Source: Bacteroidetes bacterium ADurb.Bin013
Lineage (GTDB): Bacteria; Bacteroidota; Bacteroidia; Bacteroidales; UBA932
DNA: 64,000 bases
Assembly: GCA_002071385.1 (NCBI GenBank)
Contig: MWFB01000003.1
Span: 1 to 64,000, forward strand
Direction: 5' to 3'
Made by a program: the position numbers and the translations under genes
Part shown: piece by piece, positions 18,629-28,632 of the stretch
Layout of the letters: each line of letters begins with the position of its first letter
Numbering within the stretch: the stretch's first letter is position 1
Notes under the pieces: model-generated
Told to the model about the DNA's origin: nothing
What the model saw: only the letters and a program-made list of their open reading frames with translations
The model's database searches: none

Positions 18629-21076
18629 ATGAAGATACTCTACAATTGGTTGCAGGATTACTTTCCCCTGGACATGACCGCCGCACAGACGGCACAGGTG
18701 CTCACTGAAATCGGGCTGGAAGTCGAATCACTTGAGATTACAGAAACCATTCCGGGCGGACTCCGGGGTGTGGTGACTGCAGAGGTGGTCTCGTGTGAAA
18801 AGATATCAGGCTCGGACCACTTGTCCCTGACAACCGTATTCACCGGAGACGGTGATCCTGTACAGGTTGTCTGCGGGGCTCCCAATGTGGCTGCCGGCCA
18901 GAAAGTACTGTTGGCAACCGTAGGAACGCAACTCGCCTTTTCCAACGGGAATCAGGTAACCATCAAGAAATCAAAAATCCGGGGAGCCGAATCCCTCGGG
19001 ATGATCTGTGCCGAGGATGAACTTGGGATAGGTACATCCCACGAGGGAATCATGGTCCTTCCCCCGGACACGCCTGTGGGTGTTCCTGCAGCTGAATACT
19101 TGAATTTGCCCACGTATGAAGTATTTGAAATAGGGTTGACTCCCAACCGCATAGACGCAGCATCCCACCTGGGTGTTGCCCGCGATCTGGCAGCCTGGTA
19201 TGCCTCCCGGGGAAAAGAGTTAGCCGTGAAAAGGCCCGATGTGAATGCATTCAGGGAAAATGGCACGGTAGCAGGTGTACAGGTGGAAGTCCATGCCCCT
19301 GAAGCGGCTCCTCGGTACAGCGGTATTACCCTTGACAACATCAGGACGGGTCCTTCCCCGTTATGGATGCAGGACCGCCTGCGGATGGCCGGCATTAGAC
19401 CCATCTCTAATGTGGTGGATATTACAAATTATGTAATGCTTGAAACAGGCCAACCCCTTCATGCCTTTGACCGGGAGCACATTCAGGGAGATATCGTAGT
19501 CGTACGTATGGCCGATGCCGGCAGCCGTTTTGTAACCCTGGACGGTCAGGAACACATCCTGGACGGAGAGGATCTGATGATCTGCAACCAAAAAGAGCCG
19601 ATGTGCATTGGCGGGGTATTTGGAGGACTTGGCAGCGGTGTGACCGATAGAACAACCTCGATTTTCCTGGAATCGGCGTGGTTTCATCCGGCATTCATAA
19701 GAAGGACATCAAGACGCCACGGGTTGAAGACAGATGCCAGTTTCCGGTTTGAAAGAGGAGCAGACCCCGACGCGACAATATATGCCCTAAAGCGTGCCGC
19801 ACTCTTGATGCAGGAGATTTGCGGGGCACGTGTGGCTGGCCGGATCATTGATCGTTATCCTAACCCGGTGTTGCCCGCACGGGTGGAACTGGATTACAAC
19901 ACCATGTTCTCACTGATGGGAAATAACATTGGGGAAAACACCATGGAAACGATTCTCAGGGCCCTGGAAATAAAGCTGGTTGCCAGAAATGAAAAAACGG
20001 TCACGGTAGAAGTGCCTCCCTACAGGGTAGATGTGAAAAGGGAATGCGATGTGGTGGAAGAAGTGCTCAGGATATATGGGTACAACAACATAGAATTACC
20101 GGGACGTATAAGTTCTTCCATGGGACAGGCGTCCAAACCTGAACCGCACAGGGTCCGGGATGATGTGGCCGACCACATTTCAGCATTGGGATTCAGGGAG
20201 ATAATGTGTAATTCCCTGACCGGTGCAGCCTACTACGAACACCTGGAAACGTATCCCCTGCGCTCGCTTGTCAGGATCCTGAATCCTCTGAGCAACGATC
20301 TGAACGCCATGCGCCAGACACTCCTCTGGGGAGGGCTGGAAACCATTGCCTATAATATTAACAGGCAACAATACGACCTGCGCTTCTTTGAGCAGGGCAA
20401 TGTCTATTCGCACAATGGGAGCGGTGATACCCTACAGGGTTACCGGGAGCAGCAAAATCTTGCTCTGTTCATTACTGGCAATGACCGGCCACAAAACTGG
20501 CATACGGCTGCCCGTGGATCAGACTTTTATATACTCAAATCATACGTTGACGATATTGCCGGGTTATTCGGACTTGACCTGTTACGGCTGGAGAGTTTGC
20601 AGGCTCCAACTGACCTTTTTGAAGAAGGGATCCGCTATATGGTTAAGGATAAGGTATTGGCCGACCTGGGGCGTGTAGGCCGTTCATGCCTCAATATACT
20701 GGACATACGTCAGGATGTTTATGCTGCGGAAATCAACTGGAGCCTGTTCTTTTCTATGATCCGCAACAACAGGACACAATTCAACGACTTGCCAAGATTC
20801 CCCGAAGTGCACAGGGACCTGGCCCTTGTGGTGGATGAAAGCGTTTCTTACCGCCAATTGCAGGGAATTGCCTTCAAAACGGAAAAACACTTGTTGAAAT
20901 CGGTAGGATTGTTCGACGTGTATATGGGAAAAGGTATTCCTGAAGGGAAAAAACAGTATGCCCTGAGTTTTGTTTTCCAGGATCCGCAAAAAACCCTTAC
21001 CGATGCTTATGTGGAACAAATCATAAACCGCCTGCTGGAAGCATTCAGTAAGGAAGTCGGGGCCATTTTACGGTAG
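18629..21076 (+). CDS. pheT: Phenylalanyl-tRNA synthetase beta subunit
   Basis: Together with PheS (not in this window) it charges tRNA-Phe. The 815-residue chain has the N-terminal tRNA-binding OB domain (CEKISGSDHLSLTTV, VVCGAPNVAAGQKV), the B3/B4 editing region with SNVVDITNYVMLETGQPLHAF, the B5 domain (PPYRVDVKRECDVVEEVLRI), the catalytic-like core and a C-terminal anticodon-binding FDX-ACB domain (FPEVHRDLALVVDESVSY). It starts nine bases after ftsY and its 3' end overlaps the convergent tamB by nine bases. Confidence 0.98.
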   Translation: MKILYNWLQDYFPLDMTAAQTAQVLTEIGLEVESLEITETIPGGLRGVVTAEVVSCEKISGSDHLSLTTVFTGDGDPVQVVCGAPNVAAGQKVLLATVGTQLAFSNGNQVTIKKSKIRGAESLGMICAEDELGIGTSHEGIMVLPPDTPVGVPAAEYLNLPTYEVFEIGLTPNRIDAASHLGVARDLAAWYASRGKELAVKRPDVNAFRENGTVAGVQVEVHAPEAAPRYSGITLDNIRTGPSPLWMQDRLRMAGIRPISNVVDITNYVMLETGQPLHAFDREHIQGDIVVVRMADAGSRFVTLDGQEHILDGEDLMICNQKEPMCIGGVFGGLGSGVTDRTTSIFLESAWFHPAFIRRTSRRHGLKTDASFRFERGADPDATIYALKRAALLMQEICGARVAGRIIDRYPNPVLPARVELDYNTMFSLMGNNIGENTMETILRALEIKLVARNEKTVTVEVPPYRVDVKRECDVVEEVLRIYGYNNIELPGRISSSMGQASKPEPHRVRDDVADHISALGFREIMCNSLTGAAYYEHLETYPLRSLVRILNPLSNDLNAMRQTLLWGGLETIAYNINRQQYDLRFFEQGNVYSHNGSGDTLQGYREQQNLALFITGNDRPQNWHTAARGSDFYILKSYVDDIAGLFGLDLLRLESLQAPTDLFEEGIRYMVKDKVLADLGRVGRSCLNILDIRQDVYAAEINWSLFFSMIRNNRTQFNDLPRFPEVHRDLALVVDESVSYRQLQGIAFKTEKHLLKSVGLFDVYMGKGIPEGKKQYALSFVFQDPQKTLTDAYVEQIINRLLEAFSKEVGAILR

Positions 21077-24000
21077 CTTCAGCCACCGCCTCCACAGCTG
21101 ACCGAATGTATTGAATTCCTCCTGGTATACAAAGCCGGCACCGCTTCGCTGTGTATTATCAAGGTAGTTTGAATACTGGTCTGCAGCATGACTAAAAGCC
21201 TTGAGACGGAATTTACCCTTTTTATCGAGTTTCAGTTCGATATCCACATTACCCACCAGGTCGTTTTCGTTCCGTGTATAGGGATTGTTCCCCATGTTGC
21301 CGTTTATGATCACCCGGTTATTGAACAGGCGGGTGGAAATTGCCACATCAAAGAGATCACCTCTTTGATTCGGCTGGTAATTGAAACCGACATCCAAGGG
21401 TATGTTTAGTTGTACGAATATATTATTCAGCTGGTTTGAAAGGATCTCGGTAGCATTGGAATAGAGGATATTGGAGTTGTTTACGATCCCGGATTGCTGT
21501 TCAGGTATGAAACTGCTGGAAATTAACAGAGTGACAAATTGTCGCATCATTTTGTCATCTGTGGACAGGGCACTTTCAACACGGGCCCTAGTCATGGGAT
21601 CAATATCCTGGATATCAATATTGAATCCCAGTGTAGGATTCATCAAATTTCCCGACATGAGTATCTGGCAATCCACATCCCGCCGGTTACTGATCATGGT
21701 GGTGTCCGACAGCAGGGTGTTAAGGGAGGCCTTGGTTTTGTAGGATGCGGTCAGGTTCAGCTGTGTGGTTTCAATGTCTCCGTTGAAAAAGATAGTGCCC
21801 CCGGGTAGTATCTGAAACCGTTTAGATACGATACCCTGGAGTCCGAAAAGATAACTGCCGCTTTCAACAGTGCAGTCACCTGTAATGGAGAAGGAGTCGT
21901 CTCTTGGATCAACTCCAAGATTGATCACGCCGTTACCCCTTGCTGTGATGATATCTCCAGTGGTCTTGTTAATTTCCAGAAGGATCTCGGCATTGGGCGT
22001 CAGTTCAGTCTTCATATTGAAAGTGAGCCTGGAATCATTCGCCTTGATTTTCTTTTGTTCCATGGCGGCCAGCGTATACGGATCCCTTCCGGTATAAGGA
22101 ACCGGGGCCTCGAAAAATGTCAGCAGGCTGGTTTGCCTGGCCTGTGAAGCGGATGACAAAGGAATGTGGATGACGGAATTGGGTTCAGGCCGGATGGAAA
22201 GATCCAACAGGATATCATTAAGGGGGCCCCTGATGATCAGGTTGCCTGTGGCAAAAGCCTTACCGTAAAAAGTGTCATTGTCTTTTTCATCCAGGTTCAA
22301 TCCCTGGAAGTTGGTGAAACTCATGTTCAGGTCGGCCCTGATATCCCTGAATTGCCTGTATTTCAAACCTCCCTGCACTATGGCATAATTACCCCCCGCA
22401 TCCAGGAGAGTGTCCTTTGGGAGGTAGAGTCCTTCCCTTGTCAAGCGGACAGGCCCTGACAAGACATAGGGTACTTTTGTGTAATCGACGGTAAAGTTAA
22501 GCTTGTCAACCCTTGTATTATCACTAACCAGGTCCAGGTAGGGTAATGTTCCGGACAGATACATATCTCCCGTAATTTTACCGTGTACGTCAGAGACCAG
22601 TCCTGTTAGGAAAGGTCCTGCAATTGCGGCTTCAAAATGATTGAAAGTTGCTTTTAGATCCAGTTTTTTATCAGCAGGGTGGTAATGACCGGTAGCCAGT
22701 AAAGGAACCTGCCCCCCTGGCAGGGTAGTACTTGCTTCCAGTTGCAGGTAGTCGGCCTGTGGATCCAGCGAACTCTTCAGACGCAGGTCCCCTGCCAGGG
22801 TGTCGTTAACAAAAAACCTTTCTCCGACAATATCTGCCATGAAACGCCGTTCACCGTAAAAATCGGTCAGATATCCCTGCCCGGTGAAGGACCCCCTGAA
22901 GGTAAACGGATATGAAGCAGGGAGGAAGGTATTGAACAGGCTGGCATCGAACCGGGATAATTTCACAAATAGCGTATCCTCAGGCTGCTGTGACAAGGCT
23001 CCGTTGATAAGGAACGATTCCACCCCTTCATGCCCTATGATGTGTTGCAGCAGCACGTTGTTCAAGGCAAGTTTTCCACCCGATAACATCAGGCTGTCCG
23101 AGTGAAGTGTCCATTTTTTTCTATTGATCATGATACTGTCAGAGGCCAAATGCGCCTTTATCACCGGAATGTCTGAACCTTCCTCTGTAGAAAAATTGAA
23201 CACAGATCCAATAATAGCATGATTTTTTTTATCATGTCCCGGATTATAGAACAAGTCAAGATTCATCCTGTCATTGCCTGCCACCGCTTCAATCCGTAAT
23301 GTATCCGCTTTAAGCGGTCCTAACGAAAGATCCCGGCATTGAATATCTGCCCTGATATCAGAGGGCCGGGCAACAGCCAGAATATCAAGATTTCTCAAAT
23401 TGTGATCCTGGTAGCCCAGCCTTTCTGAACGGATTACGGAACGGATGCTGTCATTGCCGTAATCATGGAGCGAAAAATTTGTTCCGGGTGCAATATACAG
23501 ACCGGGCAGGAACACTTCTTCAAAAAAGACACTGTTTCTGACTGTCATTTGAAAGACAGCTTGTCCGTTGACCGTACTGTCGGGGTCATAATCGGTCCAG
23601 GAACTGAAATAGGAGGGTACGTGACGGAATAGGTTTCGCGAAACCAGGCGTTTCACAAAGCCCATGAATCCTTCTTCGCCGGTATACTCTGCCTGCAATG
23701 CATCTGAGTTGATGACCAGCCTGTAGCGGGAACGGTCCTCTGTTCTGGTACTTTCCAGGATTAAGGAATCCAGGGCATGAGTGCCACGTGAATTGAGCAG
23801 AGACAGACCAGAGGCGTGAATAGTCCCTTCTATGTCTCCCAGGTTGTTTATCCGGGAAAAATCTGCCTGTAACAAACCGCTAAGTACGGCAAGGGAGTCA
23901 TTCTTATAAAGATTCAAAAGTTTCAGGTCTGCATAGGCGATATTGGCAAAAAAATCGGCTGCTGTTCCGGCTGAGCGGGTCAGGTCCGCCCGTCCCTGGA

Positions 24001-25531
24001 AGAGGAATTGCAAATTGGGGTCGGAAGCGATCATTTTTCCGTTAAATATTCCATTGCGAAATTCTCCCATCATTTTGATGTCCTGGAATGAATATTGGTT
24101 GAAATCAAGACGGGCAAGGAAAAGAGTGTCTATGACGGCATGCAGGCTGCTGATACCGCCCTCTCTTATAGTCACACTTGCCTTGGTATACAAAGAACAC
24201 CGTCCCAGATTTTCTACCCCGGTAAATAGTCCCAGGTCCAGATCCCTGAGATCTGCAACACCCGATAGCAACACCCCCGGAGGTGCTATATTGTTGTTGA
24301 CAAGCATATCCAGGGATAAAGAACCGAAGTGACCATCCAGATCCCCGTCAATGGCAAAGTCAGTCAGCAATCCGGCCAGGCGTCCCCGGAAATGGAAAGG
24401 CGTCCGGCTTCCGGTTGCTTCCTCAAGATTTTTCAGGTCAACACGTGCAATCGAATACAGGATACCGTTCAGATCGTTCATATCTGAATGGAGTTCATCA
24501 ATATCCACCTGCAAGGTCGTTTCTTCCGATTCAGGCAGGCCCCTGAGCAGGAAACCACAACCAATCCTTGTCCTTCCTGTTTCGGAACGGATATCCAGAT
24601 TGTCTGCCCCAAGACTGCTCACGGTGCCTGTCACTTTTCCCGTGGCACGCACTGCCAGGGTAAAGTCTTCAGGGAAAGACCAGGCATAATAACCTATTGT
24701 CCTGAAAGAAAAATAGGCATTGTCCAGGTCGAGTTCCATTACAACCTTGTTCAGGTAATCGGAAAGATTCCGGGATGTGCCGTAATGCATCAGGAAATGA
24801 TGCGCTGTAATGTAGGAATGGTTATCCCTGATGACCAGGTTTTTTATCAGTGCCTCTTTGCTGTCCACTGTCACATCCCCTTCCAGGTGGTGTACCAGGT
24901 ATCCCGATCTTTCCCGGCAGGAAAGACGGTCCAGGCGTGCTTCAACTACCCCGTTGCAATAACGTGCATCACGAATATCAATGGATATGTCGCTGATATG
25001 CAGGTCGCTGAAATCCATACATTCCGGGTTGTTGTGTGTAGGACCGGTGTCCCTGTTGATCATATTATAAGCGAAATCTTCCAGGATCACCCGGTTGGAA
25101 CGGATATCCCATGTGAAAGGCCGTGACGTGGTGTCTTTACCGGCCGAAGGAGGAAACAAGGTTTCAATATTGGTAACACTATCCTGTATGATCAGGTGAT
25201 ATGATCCTTCAGAAAGGACAACCTGACGCAAAACAATTTTCTTTTCCAGCGCACTTACATGGCCAATTCTTACCGATAGTTTTTTGGAGTGCAACAAAGT
25301 GTCTTCGGGTGCTGTACGTATGAGCAGATCTTTAATTATCAGCCTGTTAAATAACACGAAATTCACTTCGCCAACCATTACTTCGGCACCCGTGGCTTCT
25401 GAAAGCCACTGAGCGGCCCTTCCGGCCAACCGTGACTGAACGGAAGGCAACTGTACTATAATGGCAGCCGCTGTCAGCGAAATGACCAAAATGAACAGGA
25501 GGGTGCGCAGTATATTCCGAAAGACCCGCAT
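21068..25531 (-). CDS. tamB: Translocation and assembly module protein TamB (DUF490)
   Basis: A 1487-residue periplasm-spanning AsmA-like protein. It has one N-terminal membrane anchor (RNILRTLLFILVISLTAAAI), long runs of beta-strand repeats, and a C-terminal TamB domain (residues ~1130-1480, with GDCTVESGSYLFGLQGI and GFNYQPNQRGDLFDVAIST). TamB-type proteins form hydrophobic bridges for outer-membrane lipid transport and protein assembly. The start MRVFRNIL is chosen because the -7 box lies between it and the alternative upstream start. The divergent tsaD neighbour is a conserved Bacteroidota arrangement. Confidence 0.93.
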   Translation of the reverse strand: MRVFRNILRTLLFILVISLTAAAIIVQLPSVQSRLAGRAAQWLSEATGAEVMVGEVNFVLFNRLIIKDLLIRTAPEDTLLHSKKLSVRIGHVSALEKKIVLRQVVLSEGSYHLIIQDSVTNIETLFPPSAGKDTTSRPFTWDIRSNRVILEDFAYNMINRDTGPTHNNPECMDFSDLHISDISIDIRDARYCNGVVEARLDRLSCRERSGYLVHHLEGDVTVDSKEALIKNLVIRDNHSYITAHHFLMHYGTSRNLSDYLNKVVMELDLDNAYFSFRTIGYYAWSFPEDFTLAVRATGKVTGTVSSLGADNLDIRSETGRTRIGCGFLLRGLPESEETTLQVDIDELHSDMNDLNGILYSIARVDLKNLEEATGSRTPFHFRGRLAGLLTDFAIDGDLDGHFGSLSLDMLVNNNIAPPGVLLSGVADLRDLDLGLFTGVENLGRCSLYTKASVTIREGGISSLHAVIDTLFLARLDFNQYSFQDIKMMGEFRNGIFNGKMIASDPNLQFLFQGRADLTRSAGTAADFFANIAYADLKLLNLYKNDSLAVLSGLLQADFSRINNLGDIEGTIHASGLSLLNSRGTHALDSLILESTRTEDRSRYRLVINSDALQAEYTGEEGFMGFVKRLVSRNLFRHVPSYFSSWTDYDPDSTVNGQAVFQMTVRNSVFFEEVFLPGLYIAPGTNFSLHDYGNDSIRSVIRSERLGYQDHNLRNLDILAVARPSDIRADIQCRDLSLGPLKADTLRIEAVAGNDRMNLDLFYNPGHDKKNHAIIGSVFNFSTEEGSDIPVIKAHLASDSIMINRKKWTLHSDSLMLSGGKLALNNVLLQHIIGHEGVESFLINGALSQQPEDTLFVKLSRFDASLFNTFLPASYPFTFRGSFTGQGYLTDFYGERRFMADIVGERFFVNDTLAGDLRLKSSLDPQADYLQLEASTTLPGGQVPLLATGHYHPADKKLDLKATFNHFEAAIAGPFLTGLVSDVHGKITGDMYLSGTLPYLDLVSDNTRVDKLNFTVDYTKVPYVLSGPVRLTREGLYLPKDTLLDAGGNYAIVQGGLKYRQFRDIRADLNMSFTNFQGLNLDEKDNDTFYGKAFATGNLIIRGPLNDILLDLSIRPEPNSVIHIPLSSASQARQTSLLTFFEAPVPYTGRDPYTLAAMEQKKIKANDSRLTFNMKTELTPNAEILLEINKTTGDIITARGNGVINLGVDPRDDSFSITGDCTVESGSYLFGLQGIVSKRFQILPGGTIFFNGDIETTQLNLTASYKTKASLNTLLSDTTMISNRRDVDCQILMSGNLMNPTLGFNIDIQDIDPMTRARVESALSTDDKMMRQFVTLLISSSFIPEQQSGIVNNSNILYSNATEILSNQLNNIFVQLNIPLDVGFNYQPNQRGDLFDVAISTRLFNNRVIINGNMGNNPYTRNENDLVGNVDIELKLDKKGKFRLKAFSHAADQYSNYLDNTQRSGAGFVYQEEFNTFGQLWRRWLKLP

Positions 25532-25549
25532 AGTTAAAGCCTTAACTTG

Positions 25550-25557
25550 CAAACTTA
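25550..25557 (-). promoter_or_regulatory. -7 box for tamB
   Basis: Read on the minus strand the bases are TAAGTTTG, an exact TAnnTTTG match, 18 bases before the tamB ATG at 25531. It excludes the upstream alternative start at 25591. Confidence 0.6.
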
Positions 25558-25597
25558 CAAAAAAAATGGCCACATTTGCAGACTCAAGCATGGTACT

Positions 25598-26650
25598 ATG
25601 GCTTATATTTTAGGTATAGAATCTTCCTGCGATGACACATCGGCTGCCGTACTCCGGGACACGTTGCTCCTCTCCAATGTAATGGCCTCACAGGAGGTAC
25701 ATGGAAAATACGGGGGCGTGGTTCCTGAACTGGCCAGCAGGGCGCATCAGCAGCATATAGTTCCGGTCGTAAGCCAGGCGCTTGAGATTGCAGGAATAAG
25801 GCCTTCGGACATTGATGCCATAGCTTTTACCCAGGGGCCCGGTCTGCTGGGGTCGCTCCTGGTGGGGACTTCTTTTGCCAAGGGTTTGTCATTGGCTGCA
25901 GGGGCACCATTGATCAGGGTGAATCACCTGGTCGGACACATTCTGAGCCACTTCATAGATGTGAGATCATCTTCGGGGGAAGGAGCACAACCCGCGTCGG
26001 GAAAGAAACCTGATTTTCCTTTTTTGTGTCTGCTTGTCTCGGGGGGACATACACAAATCATTAAGGTAGATGCCCCTCTGTCTTTCAGTATCCTGGGACA
26101 AACGATAGATGATGCTGTCGGAGAGGCTTTTGACAAAGGGGCGAAACTCCTGGGGCTAGAATATCCGGGTGGCCCCCATATTGACAGGCTGTCGCAACAG
26201 GGAGACCCCGGGATGTATAGTTTTGCCCGTCCCCATATCAAGGATCTGGATTTCAGTTTCAGCGGGGTCAAGACATCGTTCCTTTATTTCTTACGGGACA
26301 AGCAGTCAGAGGACCCTGGTTTTATTGATAAAAACAAGGCCCACCTTGCTGCAGGCCTTCAGCATACCCTGATAGACATACTTGTGGATAAAGTGGTGAA
26401 AGCTGTCAGGCAGACCGGCATCAATCGGGTAGCCCTGGCCGGAGGTGTTTCGGCCAACAGCGGTCTCAGGGAACGAATGATGAGAGAATCAAAAAAAAGA
26501 CATTGGGATGTTTTTCTTCCTCCTTTGTCTTTTACCACAGACAATGCAGCAATGATAGCGATTGTAGGCTATTACAAATACCTGGATGGCAGGTATGCCG
26601 GGCTGGATATTGCCCCGGTCACAAGAAGCAGCCTTATGACCGGGGAATGA
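25598..26650 (+). CDS. tsaD: tRNA N6-threonylcarbamoyladenosine transferase TsaD
   Basis: Transfers the threonylcarbamoyl group to A37 of tRNAs that read ANN codons, working with TsaB, TsaE and TsaC. The 350-residue protein has the ASKHA-fold start ILGIESSCDDTSAAVL, the metal-binding histidines in RVNHLVGHILSHF, the VSGGHTQIIKV segment, FSFSGVKTSFLYF and GGVSANSGLRERM. MAYILGIESS is the start; a longer open frame adds 17 residues not seen in the family. Confidence 0.98.
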   Translation: MAYILGIESSCDDTSAAVLRDTLLLSNVMASQEVHGKYGGVVPELASRAHQQHIVPVVSQALEIAGIRPSDIDAIAFTQGPGLLGSLLVGTSFAKGLSLAAGAPLIRVNHLVGHILSHFIDVRSSSGEGAQPASGKKPDFPFLCLLVSGGHTQIIKVDAPLSFSILGQTIDDAVGEAFDKGAKLLGLEYPGGPHIDRLSQQGDPGMYSFARPHIKDLDFSFSGVKTSFLYFLRDKQSEDPGFIDKNKAHLAAGLQHTLIDILVDKVVKAVRQTGINRVALAGGVSANSGLRERMMRESKKRHWDVFLPPLSFTTDNAAMIAIVGYYKYLDGRYAGLDIAPVTRSSLMTGE

Positions 26651-26671
26651 TCCCTGTCTGTAAGGGTTAGT

Positions 26672-27202
26672 TTAGTTGCAGCCGCTGCATCCCTGACAGC
26701 TTCCGCTACAGGCAGAGGCTGCCCGTTCACCGTAAAGACCCTCGGTAAGTTCTTTCTCTGTTGCCTCCCTGATCTCAACCACCTTTCCGGAAAAATTTAG
26801 CTCACACCCGGCCAGCGGATGGTTAAAGTTCATTTTCACCATATCTTCTAGCACTTCTTCTACTATACCGTTGAGCTGGTTTCCGCGGGAATCCTGCATA
26901 GGGATCACTTTATCCTTTACAAGAAGTCCTTCTTCCACTTTTCCGTTCACTTTAAAAATGTCTTTTGAAAGTTCCACGATGGCATTGGGATCAACTTCAC
27001 CGTATCCATCCTTCGGGCTCAAGGTGAACGAAAACTCGTCCCCGGTCTTTTTCCCCATTATCTGTTCTTCAAAGGCGGGGAGAAGGTAACCTAATCCATA
27101 TATAAAACGCATGGGCTTGTCATCCTTAACTGTTTCGATCACATCACCGTCAACCACCAGCGTGTATGACAATGAAACTACTTTTTCTTCTGAAATGGTC
27201 AT
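26672..27202 (-). CDS. slyD: FKBP-type peptidyl-prolyl isomerase SlyD
   Basis: A 176-residue cytosolic folding helper with a split FKBP domain (VVSLSYTLVVDGDVIE, PMRFIYGLGYLLPAFE) and an inserted chaperone flap containing SPKDGYGEVDPNAIVEL. A short Cys-rich tail (CSGSCQGCSGCN) replaces the His-rich metal-binding tail of E. coli SlyD. The tail suggests binding of soft metals such as nickel, zinc or copper. Its ATG overlaps the nhaC stop (ATGA), so it is translationally coupled and is the last gene of the five-gene operon. Confidence 0.94.
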   Translation of the reverse strand: MTISEEKVVSLSYTLVVDGDVIETVKDDKPMRFIYGLGYLLPAFEEQIMGKKTGDEFSFTLSPKDGYGEVDPNAIVELSKDIFKVNGKVEEGLLVKDKVIPMQDSRGNQLNGIVEEVLEDMVKMNFNHPLAGCELNFSGKVVEIREATEKELTEGLYGERAASACSGSCQGCSGCN

Positions 27203-28623
27203 GATAAATTGTTATTGTTAGTATGTAATTTTCTTATTTTATACCCTATTGCTGCGGCAAACAATGAAAATATCGGCGTTATTATGTTGAAGAAACAGTA
27301 GGGAAGGTACGTCATGGTGGCCACGTTCAATACAGTGGACTGTGCCACGGCGCATGTGTTCCATGGCACGAGCACAGACGTCACGGTGCCTGACTCTTCG
27401 ACGGTGCGGGAGAGCACTTCAGGCGCAAGTCCACGCTTACGGTAAGTATCACCAAACATGTTGGCTGGTAAAATGATTGCCATATATTGATCTCCCAGTG
27501 TCATGTTGAAAAATAAACATGTCCCCAATGTTGTGCCTATGGTAGACACGGTGTTGCGCATCAGTTTGAGTAAATTATCAGTAATTGTATTGATCATGCC
27601 CGAGGCAGTCATCACACCTGAATAGGCTATAACACATAAAATGAGCCAAACTGTGTTCATCATGCCGGCCATGCCGTTTGTTGATGTAAGATTGTTCAGG
27701 AGCTGGTCTCCTGTTTCAACGCTGACATGAGTGCTGAGTATTTTGATTGCTGCGGCAAAACGTCCCGGAGCTATCTGATAGCAAATATGAGGCTGGAACA
27801 GTACTGCCACGATAGCCCCGGCAATGGCAGAAAGGAAAAGCGTGACAAACGGAGATACTTTTTTGACTACCAACACAATGGTTATGACCGGGATGATCAG
27901 GAACCACGCAGAAATGTTGAAAGTGTTATCCAGTGCGGTTAGCTCTGACTGTATGTCAACGGCATTATCCACCGGGATCCAGATCGCGGCAACAACGTAG
28001 ATTATCAAACAAATAACAAATACCGGTCCTGTGTTGACCAGCATGTACCTTATGTGGGTAAAAAGGGGAACCCCGCAGAAAGATGAGGCCAGGTTTGTGG
28101 TATCTGACAGGGGTGACATTTTGTCGCCAAAATAAGCCCCCGATATAATCGCTCCGGCGAGCCACGGGGTGGGAAGGCCTATGATTTGGCCTGCCCCGAG
28201 CAGGGCAACGCCAAAAGTTCCCACCGTGCTCCATGAACTGCCCGTAACCAAAGATATGAGGGCTGTGATCACAAAGGACAGGGGCAGGAAGATGGCCGGA
28301 TGGATCACCTTGAGGCCATAATAGATCATGGAGGGGATGATCCCGCTGGTCATCCAGCTCCCGGTAAGGGCCCCTATTGAGATCAGGATCAGGATGGAGG
28401 GGTATGTATTTTTCAGATGCGAGAGCATGGATTCTTCCGCCTGGGACCAGGAAATACCATATTTTAACCGTGCTATGGCAAATGTTATGACAGCGACAAG
28501 CAACAGGGCAAATTGTGAAGGGCCGGCAGTTACCTTGTCCCCGAAGACAAGAACGCTGGAAAGGAGTATGGCGACCAAAAGAATTACAGGTATCAGGCTT
28601 ACTAACAGGGATGGTTTCTTCAT
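27199..28623 (-). CDS. nhaC: Na+/H+ antiporter NhaC family
   Basis: A 474-residue inner-membrane antiporter with about twelve hydrophobic segments. Family features include the conserved block TGSSWSTVGTFGVALLG, the acidic GAYFGDKMSPLSDTTNLA and a late SGTVTSVLVPWNTCAVAQ. It likely exchanges sodium for protons or malate for lactate, both known among NhaC-type transporters; the substrate cannot be fixed from sequence. It lies nine bases after pmbA and overlaps slyD by four bases. Confidence 0.92.
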   Translation of the reverse strand: MKKPSLLVSLIPVILLVAILLSSVLVFGDKVTAGPSQFALLLVAVITFAIARLKYGISWSQAEESMLSHLKNTYPSILILISIGALTGSWMTSGIIPSMIYYGLKVIHPAIFLPLSFVITALISLVTGSSWSTVGTFGVALLGAGQIIGLPTPWLAGAIISGAYFGDKMSPLSDTTNLASSFCGVPLFTHIRYMLVNTGPVFVICLIIYVVAAIWIPVDNAVDIQSELTALDNTFNISAWFLIIPVITIVLVVKKVSPFVTLFLSAIAGAIVAVLFQPHICYQIAPGRFAAAIKILSTHVSVETGDQLLNNLTSTNGMAGMMNTVWLILCVIAYSGVMTASGMINTITDNLLKLMRNTVSTIGTTLGTCLFFNMTLGDQYMAIILPANMFGDTYRKRGLAPEVLSRTVEESGTVTSVLVPWNTCAVAQSTVLNVATMTYLPYCFFNIITPIFSLFAAAIGYKIRKLHTNNNNLS

Positions 28624-28632
28624 AAATTATTA